Shown: one piece after another, positions 15,773 to 22,736 of the stretch | Layout of the letters: each line of letters opens with the position of its first letter | Numbering within the stretch: the first letter of the stretch is position 1 | NCBI GenBank assembly: GCA_039798005.1 | Contig: JBDKGV010000020.1 | Span: 1-23,761 of the forward strand | DNA from: JBDKGV01 sp039798005 | GTDB taxonomy: Bacteria; Fibrobacterota; Fibrobacteria; UBA5070 | Length of the DNA: 23,761 nt | Reading direction: 5' to 3' | Notes under the pieces: generated by a model | The model's input: the letters and a program-made list of their open reading frames with translations, nothing else | What the model was told of the DNA's origin: nothing | Databases searched by the model: none | Program-made: the position numbers and the translations under genes

Positions 15773-17380
15773 ATGGCAAACAGCTTTCGCTACAGACTTC
15801 ATGGACTTGAGATGGCTCCGGGCGACGCGCGCGACCCGATCTCCAAGGCCTTGCGCGATTGGCGCATCGATCCTGCCGACCTTCTGAGCGCCGAGGTGGT
15901 GCGCGAAAGCCTGGATGCCCGCAAGGCCAGTCGTCCGGTGTTGAAGTACACCTTGGAGCTGGTCACCCGCCGACCGTACCACCGCAAGATGCTTGAGCCC
16001 ATCACGCAGGTGAAGGCCGACCCGGACGATGGCATGACGGATTCCGTCCCGATGTCCAAGCAGGTGCATGTCGTGGGCACGGGTCCCTGCGGCATCGCGG
16101 CGGCGATCGGCTTGGCTGCGAAAGGCTTTGCGGTCGTGCTCCACGAGCGTGGCGAGGATGTGGTGGAGCGCTCCCGCAAGGCGCGCCACCTGGTGAAGGA
16201 AGGGATTCTCGATCCGGAGACCAATTTCCTTTACGGCGAGGGTGGGGCGGGCACCTTCACGGACGGCAAGTTGACCACGCGCACCCGGGGCAAGCATGTG
16301 CGGGCCGCCTTGAAGCTTTGGGTGGATTGCGGTGAGGAGGAACGCATCCAGTGGGTGGCCAAACCTCACTTGGGCACTGATCGTATGCGGGTGCTGGTGA
16401 CGGCGATGCGCAAGCGCTTCCTTGACTTGGGCGGCGAGGTGCGCTTCAAGAGCCGCTTGGAGGACATCGAAGTGCGCGACGGGCGCATCGTGCGCGCCCG
16501 ATTTTCAGGCCTGTGGATCCCCTGCGAAAGCCTCGCTCTTGCCATCGGCCATTCGGCCCGTGACACGCTTCGCATGCTCGTGGAACGGGGGATGTCCGCC
16601 GAGCGCAAGGATTTCGCGTTGGGTGCCCGCATCGAGCACCCTCAGGAACTGATCAACCGGCGGCAGTACGGTGCCAACGGTGATCCCAAGTCGCTGGGCG
16701 CCGCGGAATATTTCCTGTCTTGCAACGAGTTGCCACAAGGCATTCCGGGTGCCTATTCGTTTTGCATGTGCCCGGGCGGCGAGATCCTTCCGACCTCCAC
16801 GAGCGCGGACGAACTGGCCACCAACGGGATGAGCTTCCGGGCGCGTGCGGGGCGCTACGCCAATGCCGGCATGGTGGTGCCCGTGCGCTCCGAGGACCTT
16901 TCCGCCTGGTGCCTGGAAAGCGGGGTGCCCGACGACATGTTCGCTGGCATGGCTTTCCAGCAGTACCTTGAGCGTCGCGCCGCCAAGATGGGTGGCTCGG
17001 GATTCCGGGCTCCAGCCCAGCGTGCCTCGGATTTCCTGGAAGGGCGAGAGAGCTTGGATCTGCCCGGCACGAGCTACTCGCGCGGCTTGACCTCGGTCGA
17101 CCTCCATGATCTCTTTCCCGCCTTCGTGCGCGAACGCCTGGCAGGATCGCTGGTGCAGTTCGATCGCAAGATCCCCGGCTTCATCCGCGAGGGACTTTTC
17201 ATCGCACCCGAGACGCGCACCTCGTGTCCGTTGCGCTTCCATCGCAGCACATCGACGCTTGAATGCCCGACCATCCAAGGCGTCTTTCCGCTGGGCGAGG
17301 GGGCCGGGTGGGCGGGCGGAATCGTGACCTCGGCGGCCGACGGTCTGCGCTTTGCCGACAGGGCGTTGCTGCGGGGATGA
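15773..17380 (+). CDS. COG2509-type FAD-dependent dehydrogenase
   Basis: 535 residues, the usual length of this family of predicted cytoplasmic flavoproteins (NAD(FAD)-utilizing dehydrogenases of unknown substrate). An N-terminal domain (1-95) precedes the dinucleotide-binding motif VGTGPCGIAAAIGL (101-114) with an acidic residue at the end of strand 2 (E125). The family signature NFLYGEGGAGTFTDGKL is at 151-167, and the C-terminal FAD-closing motif GEGAGWAGGIVTSAADGL is near 506-523. The ATG at 15773 follows the TAA of the barrel gene with no gap, so translation is probably coupled. In this family the reaction is not established; the context here, behind an ATP-grasp-like protein and an outer-membrane barrel, is unusual. 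Confidence 0.9.
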   Translation: MANSFRYRLHGLEMAPGDARDPISKALRDWRIDPADLLSAEVVRESLDARKASRPVLKYTLELVTRRPYHRKMLEPITQVKADPDDGMTDSVPMSKQVHVVGTGPCGIAAAIGLAAKGFAVVLHERGEDVVERSRKARHLVKEGILDPETNFLYGEGGAGTFTDGKLTTRTRGKHVRAALKLWVDCGEEERIQWVAKPHLGTDRMRVLVTAMRKRFLDLGGEVRFKSRLEDIEVRDGRIVRARFSGLWIPCESLALAIGHSARDTLRMLVERGMSAERKDFALGARIEHPQELINRRQYGANGDPKSLGAAEYFLSCNELPQGIPGAYSFCMCPGGEILPTSTSADELATNGMSFRARAGRYANAGMVVPVRSEDLSAWCLESGVPDDMFAGMAFQQYLERRAAKMGGSGFRAPAQRASDFLEGRESLDLPGTSYSRGLTSVDLHDLFPAFVRERLAGSLVQFDRKIPGFIREGLFIAPETRTSCPLRFHRSTSTLECPTIQGVFPLGEGAGWAGGIVTSAADGLRFADRALLRG

Positions 17381-17572
17381 ACCATTCCCCTCGGGTTTGA
17401 AGCCCCGAAGGATGTTGCGTGATTTCAGGCCCGGGATTGTTGGCATGACGGATGCCTCGCCGCTTGGTGCGAGGTGCCTTATTGTCAAATTTGCAACGGG
17501 ATCTCCGCACAATCGCCCGTGCGATGCGCTGGCCTTGGTGATCTTGATTCCAGATCATTCCAGGAGGATTTC
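17381..17572 (+). promoter_or_regulatory. Leader region before the deacetylase, with overlapping hairpins
   Basis: Two short stems share bases: GGCAT/ATGCC (17442-17456) and CCTCGC/GCGAGG (17455-17474). The second is followed by a T-rich stretch and could weakly terminate the upstream cluster. A TTGTCAAATTTGCAAC sequence at 17482-17497 recurs in similar form at 18893-18908. No coding region is convincing here. Confidence 0.3.
17562..17567 (+). promoter_or_regulatory. Ribosome binding site deciding the deacetylase start
   Basis: AGGAGG, 5 bp before the ATG at 17573, directly upstream of the signal peptide; the frame is open back to 17474 but without these features. Confidence 0.85.
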
Positions 17573-18796
17573 ATGCATCGTCGTCACAGAATTGTCTTGA
17601 ATGCAGTGGTACTGGCCTTGGCCGGGACGGCTGCGCACGCCGGTCCCGTGACCACCGTGCCATGGAACGGATATGCGGGCGCTGTCAGCTTCACTTATGA
17701 TGATGCGCGCAAAAGCCAGATTCCCACGCTGCTGCCGCAGCTCGACGCCCTTTCGATCAAGGCCACTTTCTTCCTGACCTACGGTGCCGGTGGGGACCTG
17801 ACCACCAACAAGGACAAATGGATCGCGGCCGCCAAGAACGGGCACGAACTGGCGAACCACACCTACGATCACGCCAATGTGTTTGCCGGCACGACCCAGA
17901 TCAAGAAGATGGCCACGGAGCTGCGCGGCTTCGATGCGAGCGTGGAGGCCGTCACCTTCGCCTACCCCAACTGCAGCACGGGGGCGCCGACGGAAGTGAA
18001 TGCAGAGGCCTTCATGGGGCGCGGTTGCGGAAGCGCGAGTTACGCATGGGGTACCCAGCCTTCGGATTGGAACAACATCCAAGGCCTGATCCTGACCGCC
18101 GGGGCGCCAGGTCCCGGGGTGACGGCGATCGAAGGGGCGAAGACCAACAGCAAATGGGTCTCGATGATCGTCCACGACGTGACGGCAAGCCCCGATCAGT
18201 ACAGCCTCACGCCAGCCGACAACAAGAAGATGCTGGACGCCGCCTTGGCCGCCAAGGTCTGGATCGCACCGTACGGGACCGTGGGCGCCTATTACCGGGC
18301 GCATTTCGTCATGGATGCCGTGACCGCCACCGGCCCCGGCCCTTGGAACCTGACCTGGACATCCCCCCATGCCAAGATGCCCAGGAGCGTGAAGCTCAAG
18401 GTCAAGCTTGCTGCGTCCACCTTCGGCAGTTCGTTCACCGTGATGCAGGACAACGTGACGATCCCGGCCAACGCCGACGGATCGTACACCATCGACTTCA
18501 TGAAGCTCAAGATGACGGTGAGTGCGAAGACCACCGGCATCCCGGTCTCAAGCGCCTTCGAGGGAACGACGCTGCGCCGCACGGCATCCGGGATTGTTTT
18601 GACAGGAATTGGCAAAGGCGAGTCTGCGCTTGCGGTTGCGACCCTCGATGGCCGCGTGTTCGCGTCGCAGCGCCTTGCCGGCGGGCAGGAGGAGTCGGTC
18701 GCCTTGGATCGGAATTGCGCGCGCCTGCCCGTGGTCGCGGTGCTTTCGACGCCGGGTGGTGCGCGCCGTGCCGTGACGCTTGCGCCGGTGTGGTGA
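17573..18796 (+). CDS. Secreted polysaccharide deacetylase (NodB-type) with C-terminal beta domains
   Basis: 407 residues. A Sec signal peptide (about 1-23, ending AAHA) precedes a NodB catalytic domain (about 35-235). Motif 1 is TYDD (41-44) rather than the usual TFDDG; D43 would be the base and D44 the metal ligand; motif 2 is NHTYDH with metal ligands H96 and H100; motif 3 is FAYPN (129-133); the C-terminal motif is MIVHDV with H201. These residues suit a metal-dependent carbohydrate esterase of family CE4, which removes N- or O-acetyl groups from chitin, peptidoglycan or xylan. Residues after 250 form a small beta region (GSYTIDFMKLKMTVS) and a last 70-residue segment (IVLTGIGKGES, LDGRVFAS, AVTLAPVW) that looks like a degenerate secretion or sorting tail. 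It is preceded by its own leader. Confidence 0.88.
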   Translation: MHRRHRIVLNAVVLALAGTAAHAGPVTTVPWNGYAGAVSFTYDDARKSQIPTLLPQLDALSIKATFFLTYGAGGDLTTNKDKWIAAAKNGHELANHTYDHANVFAGTTQIKKMATELRGFDASVEAVTFAYPNCSTGAPTEVNAEAFMGRGCGSASYAWGTQPSDWNNIQGLILTAGAPGPGVTAIEGAKTNSKWVSMIVHDVTASPDQYSLTPADNKKMLDAALAAKVWIAPYGTVGAYYRAHFVMDAVTATGPGPWNLTWTSPHAKMPRSVKLKVKLAASTFGSSFTVMQDNVTIPANADGSYTIDFMKLKMTVSAKTTGIPVSSAFEGTTLRRTASGIVLTGIGKGESALAVATLDGRVFASQRLAGGQEESVALDRNCARLPVVAVLSTPGGARRAVTLAPVW

Positions 18797-19023
18797 AAGC
18801 GGGTCTTTCGCCATTGCGGCGATGTGCAAGACTCCAGTCGCATGCCTTGGATCGGTCCTGCGCGTTGAAGGCGACACGGCCAACCCGGTGTTTTGTCAAA
18901 ATCACAACAGGCCGATGCCGCAATGGCCGGTGCGATCTTCCAAGACAGGTGATCTTGGGGCGGAAATGATTCCGGTGCGGTGGACCGTTCCGGCAGAGAG
19001 ACTTGCTTGCCAAAGGACCTTCC
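18797..19023. promoter_or_regulatory. Intergenic region before the small lipoprotein gene
   Basis: 227 bp without a convincing gene. It contains an 11-bp perfect inverted pair, GCCATTGCGGC at 18810-18820 and its complement at 18917-18927, and between them TTGTCAAAATCACAAC (18893-18908), which agrees with the sequence at 17482-17497 at 13 of 16 positions. Confidence 0.3.
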
Positions 19024-19476
19024 GTGATCAAGAAGCTTTCATCGATCGTTGCACTGGCCTTGGTTTTGACCGCCTGCTGGGTCGACTCCGCCTCCGACGA
19101 AGGCTCCATCGCGTCCGGGGTCCCGGAGGATTCGCAGGTGCCCGGGCTGGTGGGGGAATGGCGTCAAGGGCAGCGCACCACCGCAGACCTGACGCACCGG
19201 GCGCTGCTGCGCATCGGGGCCGACGGAACCTTCGACTTGAGCGATACGGTTGGGAAGTCCCCGGCCTCGGGGAGCTGCACCCGCACTTGGGGAGTCTGGG
19301 AGCGGCGGGGAGACTCGCTGATCCTGGATGCCCGGAAGGCGGAAAGGAGTCTTGGCGGCACGTGGCATTCGATCCGTGCGAAGGGCCGCAGCAGCGGCTT
19401 CCTGCGCATGGTCGGGGACAGCCTTGTGCTCACCTCGGCGCGTGTGGAGCCCACACGCCTTGAGAGGGTCAGGTAA
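19024..19476 (+). CDS. Small lipoprotein, lipocalin-like
   Basis: 150 residues from a GTG at 19024, with AAGGA upstream. The leader KKLSSIVALALVLTAC contains a good lipobox (LTAC), so Cys18 would be lipidated. The mature chain starts acidic (WVDSASDEGS), then LVGEWRQG, ALLRIGADGTFDL, TWGVWERRGDSLIL and SLVLTSARVEPTRLERV, alternating beta strands with the GxW and D-G-T-F elements seen in small lipocalin-like domains that bind hydrophobic ligands or act as envelope inhibitors. I do not recognise a specific family. An in-frame TTG at 19003 is possible but would move the leader away from the N-terminus. It is transcribed alone as far as can be seen. Confidence 0.72.
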   Translation: MIKKLSSIVALALVLTACWVDSASDEGSIASGVPEDSQVPGLVGEWRQGQRTTADLTHRALLRIGADGTFDLSDTVGKSPASGSCTRTWGVWERRGDSLILDARKAERSLGGTWHSIRAKGRSSGFLRMVGDSLVLTSARVEPTRLERVR

Positions 19477-19731
19477 GTCATTTCGGTCTTGTCGAGTTGG
19501 GCCCGATGCAGTTTCATGGGCGCACCCCCATTCGGGTCGGGCTGCCTGCCAAGCCTCCTCGGACTCACCCCGCCGCCTGCGGCGGCTGCCCCACTCCAAA
19601 AAATTTGCCAGGGGCGGTTCACCTGCGGGGTCTTGGGCGAAGCCGGCATCCCTGGTGCGTTCAGCTATCTTTTGGCCGGGAATGAGGCGCGATGCGCATT
19701 CGGCACTGACCGGGAAAGGATACGAGCCACC
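19477..19731. other. Structured intergenic region
   Basis: 255 bp with no convincing coding sequence, although several frames are open. It carries a GC-rich hairpin CCGCCGC-CT-GCGGCGG (19570-19585), followed shortly by AAAAAATTT (19598-19606). It might be a dispersed intergenic repeat element. The next gene's promoter-like box lies at its right end. Confidence 0.35.
19666..19674 (+). promoter_or_regulatory. Promoter-like box before the two-TM protein gene
   Basis: TATCTTTTG, preceded by GC and followed by G, 57 bp before the ATG at 19732. It matches boxes at 21084 and 21830. Confidence 0.35.
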
Positions 19732-21009
19732 ATGACCGTGTCGATCGTGCAGCGCCTTCTGCGTTGGGGATTCCTTGCCCTTGCGCTCCTTTTCACGGCG
19801 CTTCTCGCGCTTCCCAATGCGATGCTGCATCGCGCCCCTGCTTCGCTTGCTCCCGGCGACCGGGACCGCGAACTGGGCATCGTCTCCCAATTGCGCTTCG
19901 TGCGGGCGGCCATCGATCGCGGGGCCGCTTACGACATGCAAAGGCTCTATCCGGAAGGGTACTTCTTCCTGCATGTCCTGCACGGTTTGGCTTGGAGCGA
20001 ACTTGCCTTGGGAAGCACCGATACGGCGTTGTGGCGCGAGGCCACCGAGCAGTCGAGCCATGCGCTGGCGGCGATCGAGTCCTCCGAAGGTCTGCAGGTT
20101 TTTCAGCCCGACATCGAGCCGTCGCTTGGGGTGGCGTATTTGGGTTGGACCTGCTTCTTGCGAGAGAGGATCCTGCAGTTGCAGGGAGCCCATCCGGACA
20201 GCGCCCTGCTGGGGCGAACCACAAGGGATCTGGATCGGGTGGCCAGCGTATATGACACCACGCTCTCGCCCTTCCAGCAGTCATATCGGGGAATGGTCTG
20301 GCCGGGGGACAATGTGGTGCCGGTGGCTGCCATGGGCTTGCATGATCGCATCCATCAGGATGGTCGGTACAGTGCCGTGGTGAAGCGTTGGGTCGCCAAG
20401 GCCAGAGGCCATCTCGAGGCCCGGAGCGGCATGCTTCCCTTTGAGCTGGAGCATCCCTCGGGAAGGGTCGTGCACCCCGTGCGCGGCAGTGGTCAGACCC
20501 TGCTTTTGCGCTTCCTGCCTTTTGTGGACCGCGACTTTGCCCGTGAGCAGTATGAATGCTTTCGGTCGACCTTCTTGGAGCGTCGGTTGGGCCTGGTTCT
20601 CGTGCGGGAATTTCCGGAGGGAGCACGCGGAGAAGCCGACTACGATTCGGGTCCGGTGATCTGGGACATCGGGGCTTCGGCCACCATCGTAAGCCTGGGG
20701 ACGGCGCGGCAGCATGGCGACACCGCCGTGGCGCAGGCGTTGGAAAGGTCGATCGCCTTCTATGGCCTTCCCTTCGATCGGGATGGGCAGAGGATTCACG
20801 CCCTTGGCCTGATGCCCGTGGTGGATGCCTTCTTGGCCTGGTCGAAGGTGGCGCTTCCCGATCCGCAGCTTGTCGCTGCGCATCCGCGCCGTTTCGGGAG
20901 CCTGTGGTTCCTGCCCATCCACCTTGTTTCGCTTGGCCTTGCGATCGCAGCTTGGCTGCCTTGGTTCTTCCTGCGCCGTCGCCACCTGAAGTCCTTGCGC
21001 AGCCGTTGA
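19732..21009 (+). CDS. Inner-membrane-anchored protein of unknown function
   Basis: 425 residues. A hydrophobic segment at about 12-30 and another near 392-412, with a basic tail (RRRHLKSLRSR), place both ends in the cytoplasm and the 360-residue middle in the periplasm. The middle is helix-rich with paired-helix spacing and short conserved-looking elements: YPEGYFFLHVLHGLAWSEL, FQPDIEPSLGVAYLGWT, YRGMVWPGDNVVPVAAMGLHD, GRVVHPVRGSGQTLLLRFLP and YDSGPVIWDIGASATIVSLG. This pattern suggests an alpha/alpha-toroid fold, as in linalool dehydratase-isomerase or glycoside-active enzymes, but I cannot assign a family. Aspartates in WPGDN and YDSGP could be functional. The ATG at 19732 is chosen because the membrane segment starts there; the frame is open to 19489. 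Confidence 0.72.
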   Translation: MTVSIVQRLLRWGFLALALLFTALLALPNAMLHRAPASLAPGDRDRELGIVSQLRFVRAAIDRGAAYDMQRLYPEGYFFLHVLHGLAWSELALGSTDTALWREATEQSSHALAAIESSEGLQVFQPDIEPSLGVAYLGWTCFLRERILQLQGAHPDSALLGRTTRDLDRVASVYDTTLSPFQQSYRGMVWPGDNVVPVAAMGLHDRIHQDGRYSAVVKRWVAKARGHLEARSGMLPFELEHPSGRVVHPVRGSGQTLLLRFLPFVDRDFAREQYECFRSTFLERRLGLVLVREFPEGARGEADYDSGPVIWDIGASATIVSLGTARQHGDTAVAQALERSIAFYGLPFDRDGQRIHALGLMPVVDAFLAWSKVALPDPQLVAAHPRRFGSLWFLPIHLVSLGLAIAAWLPWFFLRRRHLKSLRSR

Positions 21010-21083
21010 TGGGATCGTGAGGGCGTTGCGCCGTCGATTGACGATGCAATGGGTTTGAATCATCCGTTCTTTGGAATTGTGGC

Positions 21084-21092
21084 TATCGTTGG
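21084..21092 (+). promoter_or_regulatory. Promoter-like box before the small secreted protein gene
   Basis: TATCGTTGG, preceded by TTGTGGC, 32 bp before the ATG at 21125. The same TTGTGGC sequence precedes the box at 21830. Confidence 0.4.
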
Positions 21093-21124
21093 AGCGAAGC
21101 CGGTTTCTCGAAGGAGTTCCCACC

Positions 21125-21625
21125 ATGCTGCGTTTTCCGATCACGATGACAGCCCTCGCAGGGTTCCTTGGCGCGACTCGTGCAGCCGATCCATCCTTTG
21201 AGAACTATTGCAATCCACGCTTCTCCTTCTGCATTGATGTTCCGAAGGGACTCAAGGCGCTGCCACCACCGGCCAATGGAGACGGGCAGAGCTGGGAAGG
21301 CCCGGATCGTTCCGAGGTGGCTGCCTGGGGCATGTGGAATGCCGCGGAGCAGACCATTGCGCAACTGTGCCCCGAGAAGAAGGAATTCGATTCCGTGGCG
21401 CTGTGGAAGGTGAACAGGAATTGGTGTGTGGTCTCAGGATGGCAGAAGGGGAAAATCACATACCGGCGCATGGAGCTGGCCGATGGCAGGATGGTGGGGG
21501 TGAGCCTGACCTATCCGCCTTCACAGCGAGGCCTGTTCGATGGAAAGATCGGACGCATGGTGAAGTCCATCAAACTGATGCCGATGCCCGGTGAAGGCGA
21601 GATGCCCGCTTCGACGGGGGAATGA
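21125..21625 (+). CDS. Small secreted protein, unknown function
   Basis: 166 residues with a signal peptide (about 1-21, ending TRAA) and an AAGGAG ribosome site 8 bp before the ATG. The mature part opens with ENYCNPRFSFCIDVPKGL, then PPANGDGQSWEGPD, a pattern of small periplasmic proteins in which the NPRFxF strand and a GDGQ loop recur; two cysteines (YCNPRFSFC) and later ones (LCPEK, NWCVV) could form disulfides. It ends with a helix-like GKIGRMVKSIKL. I do not recognise a characterised family. The same strand holds an out-of-frame segment of coding character immediately downstream, so the gene may have lost or duplicated a portion. Confidence 0.7.
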   Translation: MLRFPITMTALAGFLGATRAADPSFENYCNPRFSFCIDVPKGLKALPPPANGDGQSWEGPDRSEVAAWGMWNAAEQTIAQLCPEKKEFDSVALWKVNRNWCVVSGWQKGKITYRRMELADGRMVGVSLTYPPSQRGLFDGKIGRMVKSIKLMPMPGEGEMPASTGE

Positions 21626-21791
21626 GCCTGTCGCCGAAATCAAGGGGCAGATGTTTGCGATCGGCTATCGCGAGAACGATTTTTCCGGTGGCCAGGTGGA
21701 CAAGTGGACCATGATCCGAAACGGCGACGAGTTCGGTCCGACCTTCGCTGCGATTGAGGAATTGCTGAATTCGCTTTCGCCGGTGAGGTGA
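21591..21791 (+). pseudogene. Possible gene remnant or small overlapping ORF
   Basis: An open frame in a different phase from the preceding gene overlaps its end by 35 bp. From about 21627 it reads AEIKGQMFAIGYRENDFSG, then DKWTMIRNGDEFGP and ends FAAIEELLNSLSPVR. Codon use in this part looks like that of real genes here, and the ending resembles the closing helix of the preceding protein (MVKSIKL). No good ribosome site supports the GTG at 21591 or the ATG at 21651. It may be the tail of a broken paralogue or a frameshifted extension. Confidence 0.35.
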
Positions 21792-21829
21792 TCGCTGATG
21801 GCCACGAGGCGCATGGACTTGTGGCGTGC

Positions 21830-21838
21830 TATCATTGG
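21830..21838 (+). promoter_or_regulatory. Promoter-like box before the 117-residue protein gene
   Basis: TATCATTGG, with TTGTGGC shortly upstream, 27 bp before the ATG at 21866. Nearly the same arrangement as at 21084. Confidence 0.4.
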
Positions 21839-21865
21839 TGTCCAAACCAGTCATCCGGAGAACCC

Positions 21866-22219
21866 ATGAAGAAGTCTGCCGTCCGTCCCTCCTACTACGC
21901 CCTTCTGGACAGCGAAGAGACCCAAGTCTTTCGCAGCCTTTGCCAGGAGCAGAATGCCTTGCTCGAGGCTGCCGAGGATGCCGGTGCCTTGCAACGCAGC
22001 AAGGAGTGGAAGGCACTTGAGAAGAAGCGCGAGGCGGAGATCCGCCGGTTGCACGACGCCTTCCCGATGAACCCCGTCGTGATGGATTGGTACGCCGACA
22101 TCTGCACCGACCTCGTGGAGGTGCGGAACCTCAAGTCGATGGCAAGGGCGTTGCTTGCGCATGACGACCCGATGCGCGACCTCCTGGCCGAGGAGATCGA
22201 AGGACTCTCAGTGGATTGA
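21866..22219 (+). CDS. Small cytoplasmic protein, unknown function
   Basis: 117 residues, no signal peptide or membrane segment. The ATG has a GGAG site 5 bp upstream. The chain is charged and almost all helical: residues 15-65 (LDSEETQVFRSLCQEQNALL to WKALEKKREAEIRRLHDAF) look like an antiparallel helical hairpin or coiled coil, and the rest (NPVVMDWYADICTDLVEVRN, ARALLAHDDPMRDLLAEEIEGL) forms further helices. I do not recognise the family. It has its own promoter-like box and ends 10 bp from the convergent ispF stop, with no obvious terminator between. Confidence 0.72.
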   Translation: MKKSAVRPSYYALLDSEETQVFRSLCQEQNALLEAAEDAGALQRSKEWKALEKKREAEIRRLHDAFPMNPVVMDWYADICTDLVEVRNLKSMARALLAHDDPMRDLLAEEIEGLSVD

Positions 22220-22229
22220 GAGGCGTCGG

Positions 22230-22721
22230 TTACGGCTTGAACACCAGTGCCACCGCTTGGGCTGCGATGCCTTCGCGACGGCCGGTGAATCCAAGCTTTT
22301 CGCTGGTGGTCCCTTGGATCCCGATCTGGTCGATCTCGATTTCAAGGGCCTTGGCGATGTTCTCCCGCATCGCCTCGACATGGGGACGCACTCGCGGCGC
22401 CTCGCAGATCACGGTGCCTTGGAGGTTCCCGATCTCCCAGCCTTGGGCCCTCACGAGCCTTCCGACATGGGCAAGCAGCATCAGGGAATCGGCGCCCTTG
22501 TAGCGGGCGTCGCTGTCGGGAAAGTGCATTCCGATGTCACCAAGACCAAGCGCCCCCAGCAAGGCGTCGGACAGGGCGTGCAGCAGCACGTCGGCATCGG
22601 AATGGCCGAGCAGGCCAAGTTCGTGGGGGATCTCCACCCCGCCGAGGATGCACTTGCGTCCCTCGACCAGCTTGTGGACATCGAAACCGGATCCTACGCG
22701 AAACGCACACTTGGGATTCAT
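22230..22721 (-). CDS. ispF: 2-C-methyl-D-erythritol 2,4-cyclodiphosphate synthase
   Basis: 163 residues, the standard length. IspF closes the cyclodiphosphate ring with release of CMP in the MEP pathway to isoprenoids, acting as a cytoplasmic homotrimer. Metal ligands D14 and H16 lie in GSGFDVH, the third, H48? in GHSDADV (near residues 40-44), followed by LLHALSDALLGALGLGDIG, FPDSD (68-72), the ADS loop and the C-terminal GTTSEKLGFTGRREGIAAQA. All the active-site motifs are present. The ATG at 22721 starts just upstream of the conserved RVGSGFDVH. It follows the secretion ATPase gene by 15 bp on the same strand, so the two are probably cotranscribed. Confidence 0.96.
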   Translation of the reverse strand: MNPKCAFRVGSGFDVHKLVEGRKCILGGVEIPHELGLLGHSDADVLLHALSDALLGALGLGDIGMHFPDSDARYKGADSLMLLAHVGRLVRAQGWEIGNLQGTVICEAPRVRPHVEAMRENIAKALEIEIDQIGIQGTTSEKLGFTGRREGIAAQAVALVFKP

Positions 22722-22736
22722 GACCGGGAATCGTAG

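Noticed and set aside
17442..17474. Overlapping hairpins as a firm terminator or attenuator
   Set aside because: Stems are only 5-6 bp and the T-rich stretch after them is interrupted, so they are noted only as part of the leader.
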